A DNA stretch of 64,000 bases from Epiperipatus broadwayi (taxonomy: Eukaryota > Onychophora > Udeonychophora > Euonychophora > Peripatidae): NCBI GenBank assembly GCA_028023455.1, contig JAQFVV010000020.1:7297092-7361091 (forward strand). Reading direction: 5' to 3'. Numbering within the stretch: position 1 is the first letter of the stretch; each line of letters opens with the position of its first letter. Shown in pieces: positions 34,740-46,489 of this stretch. The notes beneath the pieces are model-generated. The model saw only the letters and a list, made by a program, of their open reading frames with translations, did no database searches and had not been told where the DNA came from. A program made the position numbers and the translations under genes.

Positions 34740-35789
34740 AAAAGAATCAAATATGTATTATATCTCTGAAGTAATTTGTCATCTGTTTCATATTTTCTTA
34801 TTGCACAATCCATTAGCTACACTCAGTATGTACTGATATCTGACCATAGTTGATTCTAGCAAGTTACATTCATCCATCTTTAATGAATACAATTAATGCC
34901 ATAAAACTGCCAATTTTGAAACATTAAACAATTCGTCAATTCACCACAAATGCATCAGCTTAATCAGGTCCTTTTAAAACCTGTCAGGGCTGATATATTT
35001 TTCTCACAAGCTTATAATACATTAATTTTCTTTCAGATATTTTTTATCCTCTATTCTAGTTCTACTTTTAAAAACAAAAGTCATAATATCTATGTAATTG
35101 CATTTCTATACTGTATGATATCAACAGAGTGCTACTGAGTTGTCTTCAGGTTATTATATCTTAGTCCTGTATATATATATGAGTGTAAAAATTTAAAGTT
35201 CATACAATATTTTGATTACAGAGGATAGAAAAAAGTTTTTTTTTTTCTTTCAATATCTTTTTTTTTTTTTAAATTAACAAATACATTCTTGTGGCAAGTT
35301 GCAGATATTTCTTCATTATAAACAAAATTAAATATTTATTTCTAATAAGCTTACATCTATATAATAAATTCATGATAGAGGTAAATTTTTGACTTTAGTG
35401 GTAATTAAACGATTAAATTTTTTAAAAGCTTTTTTCTTTAATAATAAATCTGATCTTTACAATAAAAAAACAAAAAAAATGCTTGTAAGAATATATATTA
35501 AAAAAAAAAAAAGGTAAAAAATATCATTTATGAATACGTACTTGGAAGATTCTATGATTTTTAATAGCAAAATTATAAGACTAATCAGTATGTTATTTAG
35601 CTACTGGATGTGATGATATTGGTATAAAAATCTTTTTTTTTTTATGAAAGTGAGCACATGAAGTAAATGAAAAGTGACAGACTTTTTTAAAATAAGTATT
35701 TTATAGTAAACTTGAAGATGATTTATTTTGATTGGAGAAGCAAACTTCATTTACATTATAAAAATGATTTCAATTTTTAAAAAAAGATT
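34740..35789. other. AT-rich DNA, nothing recognised
   Basis: Homopolymer-rich; no gene supported. Confidence 0.5.
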
Positions 35790-36066
35790 TATCTTTATTG
35801 CTCCAGAGTTCATAATAAGTTTGAGGGTCAGAAGTACCAAATTGTATGCACATTGAAGACTTTAAATTCCACTGTACCAAGCAATGAAGCTCTAAAGATA
35901 TAATATCAACTGCTTTTTCTGAATGGATAAGATTGAGAATAGAGTATAATGGAGAGCTACAATTAGGCAAACAGTTGTAGTCTTGACAAAAAAAGGGAGC
36001 TGCAAACAAGCAAGATGTTAAATAAACAGATAAAAGAACCATTATGTAATATATACAGACATATTT
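35790..36066 (+). pseudogene. LINE C-terminal relic (plus strand)
   Basis: The plus strand contains MDKIENRVQWRATIRQT near 35,925-35,975, matching MRMEIQWRTTIRKNTD of the relic at 41,690-41,990, which runs on the opposite strand. DNA similarity extends over the GTAGYTCTCCATT block and flanks. The W-R-x-x-I/V-R pattern followed by basic residues is usual for the tail after LINE reverse transcriptase. Several stops interrupt it. The 101-residue open frame on the other strand, although it starts with a hydrophobic signal-like stretch, is the antisense of this repeat. Confidence 0.5.
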
Positions 36067-36396
36067 ATTGCTCATGGATTGGTTAATGGAAACATAAAAG
36101 AGTACTTTTCTGATACTTGCTACAATTTGTATACCAAAAATATTAAATTAGAATAATTTTTTTAAACAAATATATAATAATACATAAAAAAAATATAAAT
36201 ACTTATAAGAAATTGATCTTATTAAATATGTATATAAAAAGTTCATTTTGCTAATAATTTAAATTTTCTGTAAAATAGAGCTTATAAAATATTAACAAGT
36301 ATATTATTCACCATCAATTTTATTAATTTTATTATCTTTCCAATTTTTATAAAGAAAGAAGAAAAAAAAATTTTTTTTTAATCATTTTAAATTGAA

Positions 36397-36402
36397 TTTA
36401 TT
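36397..36402 (-). terminator. Poly(A) signal after the acidic exon
   Basis: AATAAA on the minus strand, 54 bases beyond the stop codon at 36,456-36,458. It supports this as a terminal exon, though such hexamers are frequent in A/T-rich DNA. Confidence 0.4.
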
Positions 36403-36455
36403 TAACAAAGATTTCAGAAAAGTTTTTTGCATAGAACTGCATCTCATTACTAGTT

Positions 36456-36679
36456 TTAAGTATCATCTGAATAGTCATCAGTGACGGTGCTTTCATTACT
36501 GTCATCATTCTCACTGACGGAGCTATCAGTACTGTCATTACTCTCACTGTCAGAGCAATCACTACTATCAACATCGGTAGAATCATCATCAGTATAGTTT
36601 TCAACATCACTACTAGAATCATTTCCAAACATATCATCATCACTATCAACATAAGTATCACGAAAACTGGCATCACCAC
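36456..36679 (-). CDS. Terminal exon encoding an Asp/Ser-rich acidic tail
   Basis: The exon starts after the acceptor TTTTTACAG and reads, in phase with a one-base carry-over, GGDASFRDTYVDSDDDMFGN. It then continues for about 55 residues dominated by Asp, Ser, Glu, Asn and Thr (SSDCSDSESNDS, ENDDSNESTVTDD) and ends DDYSDDT-TAA: 73 codons and a stop. Two leading bases complete a Gly codon with the single G left by the RNF185-like exon at 55,827, so splicing across a 19.1-kb intron would be in frame. RNF185/RNF5 normally end in two membrane segments, which this lacks. It may be an alternative 3' exon, the end of a different minus-strand gene, or a chance open simple repeat. Clusters of S/T-D/E suit casein-kinase-2 phosphorylation (inference). 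Confidence 0.5.
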
Positions 36680-39600
36680 CTGTAAAAATGTTATCACATA
36701 TTATTTATATGCATATATTTGTATGATTGTATACAAACAATGTATAAAATAAATAATTGGATAAGAATAGCCATAAATATAGATACAGTATAGTCTCTTT
36801 TAAAATTTATTGAAAAATAATAAATCAAGCATAATTTTGAATATTTGTACATTATGTACAAATCTCAAATAGAGAATGTCACACTGAAAAATTCAGATTG
36901 AGAAATAAAAATTGCAATGAATATCTTTAATTTGTATATTACAACAACAGTATGTTGATTTTTTGTTGGTTTATATTATCCTTTTGCTGGAGAATTAGAA
37001 ATGTCTACAATTAGATAATAAATGAAGTCATTAAACTAAACAGTTACTGAATTAGCATCAAACTTATATATAAACAAAATAAGTTGTCTTGAGTTCAAAC
37101 CCTTAGATGCTTCAAGTCATTAGCCTGAGTAATATATTTATAAAGGAAAATGCAATCAAATCATTGCTTCTCAATCACAAAAATCAATATCCAGAAAACA
37201 GTATGAGAATTGATTGGCACTATTATCTGGTGTCCATTGATTACTTATGCTTAAGAGATAGCTCTAATAGGATACGAATGGATCCCTGTTAATGCAAAAA
37301 ATAAACCATGCCAAAATTAATTAATTAATCTTTTTCATAAAAAAAAATAATCAAAAACTAATCTTTTTCATAAAAAAAAATAATCAAAAACTAATAATTA
37401 GCTGATTTCTAATTAGAGAAAAAATTTCTTTTATAAAGAATGAAGTAAGGAATGATTGTTATAATGTAAATTTAAATAAATGGAATTAATTTTAATTTTT
37501 TTAGAATAGCATATACTATAGCTAAGTAGTTGATATTTAAAACATTAAATTTAACCTTAAAAACAATATTGTTTACAAAATTAAATATATGAAACATTAT
37601 AAGAAGATGAAGATAATTCAAAGATGAGAAAAGACTATAAATTGCCAGAGTAAAATTGTTTAATAGTATAAATTTCTGTTCTTAGTATTTTAAGAGTATA
37701 GTTTCACAATTAAAAGTGATTTCCTTCTAATAATGCTTCAATTTTGCATGAAGATTTAAAATTTTAGAGAAAAAATGTAATTTACTTTCAATTCCAAAAA
37801 ACTGGAAGGGGGGGGTGGGGTGCCAATACTAATAAAAAATTAATTTATCAATAATTTACATGAACAATAATTTCAATGGTGCTAATTTAGAATTTGGCTA
37901 AAAATAGCAATAAATAATTTTTATTTCTTATTTTGTTACATATTTATAAATATGTGCTTATTCCATCCATGATCTGAAATTCAAATTAATGTAAATAAAC
38001 CTTGAAAATTCTGTCAGGTTTCAAGCAGACTCAGAATTTTTCAAAAAGTTGACCAATAGCACACCCAGTCAGTAAATGATATCTAATTATTCTTAGCCTA
38101 ACATTAAACAATGATGGAAGTCTGTTAAAATCCTTCCATCAGGCAGTTGGCAAGTTTAAAAAATAATACTTTTTCCTTCACTATTATTTGTGAGAGGGGA
38201 ACTATTAAAGAGGCCTTCACCCTGTAAGATATTATAAGATGGTTTTACACATTTGTAATTGCTATATTACATAGATAAAAAGTAAAACTATCTTTAATGG
38301 CAGTGCATAAGATCTCTTCAAAGGTTTTCTTGAAGTAGAACACTTACATAAATAACTTTCAAGTGATGTTCTTTTTAACATTGTACAACTATATCATTAA
38401 TTTAAAAAGAGTCAGAAACTTTTAAATAAATACACTGAAAATTATTCAATTTGGCACATCATCTTTGTAGTCTCAAAAAAGTTAATCATCATTCCCCTTT
38501 GAAATATATTCTCTATCTTATCTATTCTACTTCTTTTCCACTATTGTGAACTTATCCCTGTCTAGTGGTATACTGCCCATATCATGAGAAGTTTCTTTTG
38601 GATTACAACTATCAGTGAAAAGTTTTAAACTAAAATTATTTTAGACCTAATGCACTTTTCATCCAACAGCTATCTTATACATTTTCTGTATTATCAAGCA
38701 AACAGTCAATATTTTTGCATTTCAGGCTATCAGTTTATTAGTATTAAAAAACTAAAAGGTGGCTGCTGAATGACCATTGTATAAAATCAAAAAAAAAAAA
38801 ATATGCATTAGATCCAATCCAGAAACTAGTCTGGGATATGGAGAGAACAGCACTGAATAGGAATTTAATAAACATTACATTTAATATCTATTGAGTATTC
38901 AACTTTACAATTGGTGGCAGAACTGAGTAAAATAGTTTTTTTCTTTTTTTTGAAAAGCTTTGTAAACTAAGATCATTGATATTTTTGTGATTCTATTCAT
39001 AATCTTAAGAATTTTATTCGTAAAAAGAATAAAGTAATAGAACTTTTTCAAGAAAGAAAAAAAATCATAAAATTTTTATCAAGTAATGGAATATCTTGGA
39101 TTTAGTGTTTAACATAATTATTGCGAAACATTAGTTAAAATTTGGAGTTTGGCTATTATTTATAAGTTGTCAATTTGAAGTCACTTAGCTAAGAATACCA
39201 AGCACTCAAAATTTTTGACTAATGCTTATTAATTATTATGTTAAATAATAAATCCAGGATATTCTGTTATTTGATAAGAATTTTATGATTTTTTAAAATA
39301 AATAAATATATACATTTTTCAAATTCTATATTTAATTCCTGCTTTGTATAGCAAAAATTTTGAAAAGCATGTCTGCAATTGGAATGAATAGGTAATAAAA
39401 ACTTATTAAAATATTCATTTTAATAACATTTTATATTTATTTATAAATAAATACAAAATTAATATTTTGAAATATGTTTAAATTCTTTATTAGTTTTATT
39501 TTATGACTGAGAATGCCGTGTGGTTTAATGTAAGTGTTAAACTCTGGATTGTGCCGGCACTTCCAACCCTCAAATTTCTTAAGAACTTTTGAACAATAAA

Positions 39601-40397
39601 GCCATTCCAATATATATTATGATTAATAATGACTATTTTCCAGCTGTATTACTTTTCATATCTTTTTAACATAATACATCATGAAAATTCAAATTATCGT
39701 GAAAAATGTATCTCCACCCAAATCTATAAAAGTTCATTGCAGTAACTCATATAGATAATACGATATATATATACTTTTTATAAACATTAAAAAAAGCTGA
39801 AAATAAAATGCAATTTATATAGTCAATCCTCCAAACAAAAATTACAGTAAATATTATTTATGAAAAACATGATTTATAAATATTTTTAAACACAGTTCAT
39901 TTTACTCAATGTTAGAAAACTTTTCATTATTACAAGTTTTGGAAGACAATCAACTAAAAAACCAATGGGGACATTTAATAATAATGATGATGAAAATCAA
40001 ATGCAGAATCATATTAATCTTTAAAAAATGTTGCATGAAAAATTAACTCATTACTTACTGCATTTTGATCTCTCCTGATTTAATATTTATTCCACTAATT
40101 ATTCACAATAAAACAGCTTTTAAATGACCCTCTGCAGGGCAAAGATCTCCTAAATAGCTCCATATGAATACATACAGAAGAATAGTGAAGGAGAAGGAAT
40201 TACTCATCAGGTTTGTGAATTGCTATGTGGTGAAAGTTTAAGCACTTTTACATTCTTTTTTTTTTTTTAACCTCTGGCTAAAAGTAGCCAAGTAATTATC
40301 CATTTACTGACTATTATTGGATGGCTATCCAGTTTGGTAAAGGCCAGTAACCTAAAATAACAAACTCTGAAGACTGAAAAAGTACCAAATTTTATGT
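36680..40397. other. Intronic or intergenic AT-rich DNA
   Basis: No exon recognised. It holds a two-copy 33-base tandem (ATCTTTTTCATAAAAAAAAA..., 37,327-37,393), a family F fragment at 38,812-38,880 (GAAACTAGTCTGGGATATGG), and a G-run at 37,806-37,819. Confidence 0.5.
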
Positions 40398-40461
40398 CTC
40401 AGATTTGAACCCTAGTTCATTTATATGATAGGCATGCAGATACGCTAACCATAAGATGGTT
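40398..40461 (-). mobile_element. tRNA-derived SINE head
   Basis: On the minus strand TGGTTAGCGTATCTGCATGC (A-box region) is followed about 30 bases later by GGGTTCAAATCTGAG (B box). This is the internal polymerase III promoter arrangement of a tRNA-derived SINE. The body probably continues leftward to about 40,330, but its end is not defined. Confidence 0.6.
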
Positions 40462-41689
40462 CATTAAAAAATGTACATTTATATATTTAAAATATTTAAT
40501 ATTAAAATAATCATTTAAAAAGATCTGGAAATATTTCCTAACCTTTTAAAATCTCAAAAAATGAATTATATCAATATTATCTTAAGTGAATACAATCTAA
40601 TTAATGCAAGTCTATTTTAAAATTTAGAGAACTCATTCAGACATAAAAGATTGATTTATTATTTCATTTATCACAAGAAAAAATGTAATATTGCTGGATA
40701 TCACATGAAATATTAAAAATATAGTTTTCAGTAAAATGTTATCAGTTTTAAATATATTTTGTCAATTTTTTGACAATTAATTTAAAATATATATATATTA
40801 GCATAGTTTTTTTTTTATCCAATATCTATTGCTACATATTTGAAAGCAAGAATAAACCATCATATACAAATATATCACATGATCACCATTTACATTGACT
40901 ATTAAGGCACTAATGTGTAAGGAGAGTTTCCTGCTGCTAATTTATAAATATAAAAAATACATAGTGAATCCTTTGAAAATCATTTTAAAATGATTGACTT
41001 AAATTATTTTCAATTTTTTTTTTTTAATGTTGAAAAAAAAAAAAACATTTTTAAAACTAGCTAATATTTGAAAGGTTTTTTTCTTGGTAAAGATAGCTAA
41101 TTTTCAAACAAAGTAAAAAGAACTTTCTTGGGTTAGTGCATTGATGGATTCAAAAGCTTGATTCCTTGATCAAACCTCAATTTGTTACTTCTGATGCTCA
41201 AACATCATATGAGCACTTAAGCAACTAATTATTTGATTGCTTTTTTTTTTTATTTACAATAAGTACTTCAAAATTTTATCTTTTACTTTTTTCCTAGAAC
41301 ATTTTTACATTATACATATTAAAATATGGAAAACCTCTAAAAGTATGTATTTGTAAATACATACATTATTTGTATAAAGATGATCCTGCGAAAAATAAAA
41401 AAAATATTAATCTATTTTTAATAAATAGAATTTGAAGAAAAAAATTTATTTTAATAATAAAATTTTAAGATTACCCAGGACTGTCAATGGTAAGAGTTTC
41501 TTTAATATTATATTAACTTATTCTTTGTTACTAATATTTCTTTCAGATATATATTTTAATTTTATTATCATAATTAATATCTTTATTCTCTTTCTATCAT
41601 TAAATAATTAATAGAAACAATTCCTTCAAAAAAAGAAAAATTAAGAGAAAGAATAACAAGCTAAAAGATAGTTTTGCAATGGCTATATG
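40462..41689. other. AT-rich DNA with a family F end fragment
   Basis: CACATGATCACCATTT at 40,877-40,892 and GGAGAGTTTCCTG at 40,920 match the outer end of family F. Otherwise nothing recognised. Confidence 0.45.
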
Positions 41690-41990
41690 AATCAATCTGT
41701 GAATTACAAATATATTTGCTGCTGGTTCTTAAATCTGTTTATATATCTCTACTGCAGACTTTTCTTTCTGAAAGATATCAGTATTTTTCCTAATGGTAGT
41801 TCTCCATTGTATTTCCATTCTCATTCCTACTCTCCCAATGAAAGCAATCAATACTGTACTTTTTGGAATATATTTAAGATATTTTTTTATAATGTAAATA
41901 TTGTCTGCTTCTCCCACAAAAACCACATTCGAATTCAACATAAAATATTTTTTTAAAAAAGTTTATTATTCATTTGTTTACATGTCCAAT
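41690..41990 (-). pseudogene. LINE C-terminal relic, copy a
   Basis: On the minus strand a frame near 41,950 reads YVEFECGFCGRSRQYLHYKK. A second frame contains MRMEIQWRTTIRKNTDIFQK. Both belong to the region after LINE reverse transcriptase and are separated by frameshifts. Bases 41,960-42,000 (CATGTCCAATCCAAC) continue the match to the copy at 42,470-42,870. Confidence 0.5.
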
Positions 41991-42469
41991 CCAACAAAGA
42001 TGTACATTTACAATAATAGACAAAAATAAAGAAAAATCTTTCAGCTCAGATAAATGAATGGAATTAGGCTTTATCTACCACTTTGATGCTCAAATGTTAT
42101 ATTATTTCTCAGGAATTTATAATTCCCTAACACAATATTATTGAATATCAAAGATAAAAATATTTAAAAAAAAAAACAAAAACCTTAAACATTCTTGCAA
42201 AATGATGGTTCTAATCATATTTGACACAGTAGTAGCTTCTTTGAATGCTGTTTGTTGTTTTTTAAACATTTACTGCAATGTTTACTCAAATGTTTTTCTT
42301 TTCAATTGAATTGATGAACTTAAATGAAATCCATCTCTTCTCCCCACCCCATTTTTTGTCATCACTAGTAATAATAAACAGCTATTTGTAAACAAGTATG
42401 GCCATTCTAATTCAAAAAAAAAAAAAGAGGGGGATGACTACTCTAGAAATGAGTTTTACAATTCCTACA

Positions 42470-42870
42470 CAAACCAATCTGTGAAACACAAATACATCAA
42501 GATATAGGTCATACTGATTCATTTTTGTGTTTACTTAACATTTTAGAATACTGTGTTTTGATTTCTTCAAGAGAAAACTTATTTCTGAAATAATTCAATA
42601 CCATATCTGATTACATCTCTCCAGTAAATTCTTTTCTCTGCCATATCTTCCCAATGGAAACAATTGATATTGTACTTCTTTAAAATATCTTTTAAGTAAT
42701 GCTGATATCATAGACGGTTCTAGCTCTACCATGAAAACCATGCTCAAATTCACCACATATACTCTTTTAGGAAGTCTTCCGTTCGTTCATTTTACATGTC
42801 CAATCCAATGGAGTGTGATTATACAATAATGAATATCACATCCAGCAAGTTGAAGAACATGAGTGACGGT
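42470..42870 (-). pseudogene. LINE C-terminal relic, copy b
   Basis: On the minus strand GEFEHGFHGRARTVYDIS aligns with copy a (VEFECGFCGRSRQY), then SIVSIGKIWQRKEFTGEM. The same DNA order occurs as in copy a, including ACCAATCTGTGAAACACAAA and CATGTCCAATCCAA, about 780 bases away. Two truncated inserts or an old duplication would explain it. Confidence 0.5.
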
Positions 42871-45800
42871 CTATAACTGGTACTTTCTCACATGTTATTT
42901 TCTATTACAACAAAAATGTTCAGAACTCATTAGTATATAAATTTAGAATAAAATTAAGAAAGAATTTTCATTCACCTATCTTTGAGTAACTCAATATAAA
43001 AAATGAGTGAATCTTCTGATTGTGTTAATCACTTCAAACTATGGAAATAAATCAGAATAATGGAAATATCAAAGAATCTTGTTCTTCATCTTATTTTTAT
43101 TTATTAACAAGCCACTGTAAAATAAACTTGCAACACAAAATAGTTTCATGTTGAAAAATATGATTAGTTGTATTATCTTATCATTTAATCAATTAATGAG
43201 CATAGTCTTTTTCAATATTCAGACTTGGATAGACTACAAACTCCCATTCCAATAGAAGACCAATAATTTGTGATAAGTTGCTGATTCTATAATAGAAAAT
43301 GAAAGTGAACATTTGAAAGATTTGTAAATGAAAAAGAAAAGTGAAATAGATGAGCTAATTTTAAATATCAAAAAGCACAGATTCTGTTTGCTTGTAAAAA
43401 AAAACAACTATGTAATGAAAAGGGTGCATGATTATATCTGTTTAATTTTTCTAACAATGGTAGCTGAATCAAAAAGTGTAATGAAAATTTATAAAAGACA
43501 AAACTATTCTTGGTGTTAAACTTGAATTATTAAAAGTGTAAAATTTTCAATAAAACCAGAAGTAAAAAAAAAAAAAAATTGCAAGAATCTATTTAAATAA
43601 ATTTATATATATATAATTTATTAAGCACATATCAGATTTATAAAATATAAAAAACCATCCATACGTATATGTAATAAAGGCAGTAAATTTAACTGCAATT
43701 CAGCATATCATCAAACCAAATACAATAAATAAAACAGCTATTCATTCCTATCTATGAAAAGAAAAATCTAACAAATAATGAACTTAGAACATTAGCCCTA
43801 TTCAATGTACAAATAGGGGAACATATAATATTTAAATGAAAAGTGTGTAATTCTAACATAGATATATAATCAATGCTATGAATTAAATTCTATGAATCTA
43901 ATATTATAAGTTACTATATGTGTTAACTGAATGGGGCTAATGTTTAACTTTCAAGTATATCTGAAAGTTATCAGTTATAAGGCAAAATACTTAAAAGTAT
44001 GGAGATATATTTTCTTTGCATAGATATGAGTGACAAGCTACTGAAATTTTGTTTACATGCTTGTTTCAATTTATGACTTTATTTTATATTAACCAACTAC
44101 AATTATAATTTGTATGACATACCACATGTAATTTTCATATGCCTTAATTTTTTAGAATTTTATAAATTGAACAGGTGACTCTCATTATCTTTGTAAGCAT
44201 ATCTATATTTTTCAAAAAATAATTAGTATGAATTTTGCTCATGTAATGTAAGTATTTATGCCTCTTGATTTGTGTTAGTGGTATCTCATACTGGTTGTAG
44301 TCTAAATATAATCAACTGTACCTTATAATAATAAAAATCAAATTTATTTCATTATAATAACTGATTTTGATTTTCTTACAAAAAGCTTCATCTGAATCCA
44401 GTATAAGTGGCATCAGTTGCATTTTAAATGTAAGCAATTTATTTCCGTTTTTTGTGATTTTATAGATATATTTTTTTTTTACTTTATAGAAATATTGTAA
44501 TATTTTTTATAAATAATGCTTATAATTAAAAAAAACCAAAACTGAAACTTTAATCATATCACAAAATAACTCTTCTCAAGAGCAGTATCAGTTACCGGTT
44601 GTAGCATTTATGTTACAAACACATTGTAGTTGCTGCAGGTTAAGATAAAAATTAAATATAAAAAAAATAATGTCAAAATCATCAAATTAATACTTCACAA
44701 AATTAAAATCATATTAATAAATAAAATCAAGTAATTTAAAACTTATATTTTAATTTTAACATTATTTTTATTAGTAATATTAGTGTTTTCTATTCATTCA
44801 CATTATTATAACATTTTCAAATAAATGGAAGTTAATCAAATTTCTCATATATGTGACTCTTTAAATTATCAAAATAAAACCCATCACTTCATTTTAGATT
44901 AAATTAGATAATTTTATTGAGCATGTTCTCATAACTATAAATGTATAAAAGGATAATTTCAATTTAGGATTTTAAACTTGGTTCTATGGTTGCTTAAATT
45001 TCAAATCTGTGAGTAAAAATAATTGACTTACATATTTATTGTTTTTTCAATATTTTATATTATCTGAAGTAAGACTATATTTTTTTCCTTGACCCTTAAG
45101 AATTGATAGTGATAATAAATGAGGTTTACAACATTAATTTTCTGATATGTTGAAGGTCAGACATGTTTAAAGTCATTATTATGCAAATCTTCATGATTTC
45201 TAGCCAAACATATAGCTTTTCTCTAAAAGAATTCAGTCATATATCTCCAGCATGTACTCTAAATTTTATTTCCTCTTTTGAACTATTTTCTTAAAAAAAG
45301 AAAATAACATCTTAGGCACAGTCAAAACTTTTACTTATAAGAGAAGCTATAAAATTGGTATTCTCATTTCATTTATAGATAATTAACAGTATATTCAAAA
45401 CAGACATAAATCCTTTCCTTAATATTTATATTTTACAAAACTACTTTCAGGTTTTTTTTGTTCCTTCATGAAGTCATTATATTAGGCAAAAGAATTTTTT
45501 TCTTTCGTACAGAGGATTTTGTTCCAAGCCCCCCCATCATGTTCAATTGTAAATAGTGTATAATATTTCATGTTTTGTTGATAAACGATCAGAATAGAAT
45601 ATGTATTGTTTAGTGAACTGTAAGTGCAATGCTTGTCAACATGTACATATATATAATGTGAACACTTTTTTATATGTATAATAATAATATAAATCAAGAT
45701 TATAGTAGAAACAAAATTTTAAAATAATAATAATAGTTATTAACAATAAAGTAAGAGGACATATGTTTACATTTTACTAAGTATATGTTCACTAATACAT

Positions 45801-46489
45801 TCACTGACAATAAGAAAAAAAAAATACCATATTTTTATTTTTAAAATGAAGTAAATAGTGAAATATCATACTTTCATTATTATTAAATACACGTTAGCAA
45901 ATTCTTTTTTATCAATAACTTTTTTCTCTTATAAAAACATACTAGCAGTTTTATCAAGAAATTAGGATCTCCACTTATTTGGAATGCATTTAAAAGTTTC
46001 AATTTGCAGAATGTTTTAAAATTTTGAAAAACTTTTAATATTAAGCTCAGAAAATACTTTACTATACAAAATACAGCACATCAAATTTGATAAAGATAAT
46101 AAAGAAAAAATAAAATTTATGTGTTTTCAACATAAAGCAAAAAATTTATATGGTACTCACAAAAAAAAAATAGCTGCCAAATATCGTAAAATTTGCAAAT
46201 TTTAATGTTTTTTTTTGGTTTGCTATTTATATTTTTGTTTAGTTTATAATTTTCTTTAGACAGCATATAATTGAAGTTATGTACTAAGATACAACATAGT
46301 TTGTGATTCTACTGTAATTTTTGATTTTACATGATTATTTTCAGTTTTATTTATGTCTTTATAAACTCATTATATTAGATAAATGCCATGTTATTACATA
46401 ACTGTTTAAATACTAATATAAAGAAATGCATAACTGATAGCCAAACTTTTATTATAATTACTCATTGTTTTCAAATAATTTGTTACTTC
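42871..46489. other. AT-rich DNA, nothing firmly recognised
   Basis: About 3.6 kb without exon or element termini. CTTGGAACAAAATCC preceded by a G-run (minus strand, 45,515-45,540) recurs at 54,833-54,860 and marks an unidentified dispersed repeat. Confidence 0.45.

Noticed and set aside
35770-36075. A 101-residue minus-strand frame with a signal-peptide-like start (MVLLSVYLTSCLFA)
   Set aside because: The same DNA is shared with LINE tails at 41.7 and 42.5 kb, whose coding-like frame is on the other strand here.
36398-36697. A 99-residue hydrophobic minus-strand frame (Val/Ile/Met-rich) that could suggest membrane segments
   Set aside because: It is the shifted reading of GAT/AGT-rich codons. 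The frame that follows the splice acceptor gives the acidic tail with a proper stop.
37080-37110. GAGTTCAAACCC, a possible polymerase III B box
   Set aside because: No matching A box at the expected distance on either side.
41687-41956. An 89-residue plus-strand frame
   Set aside because: It is antisense to the LINE C-terminal relic.
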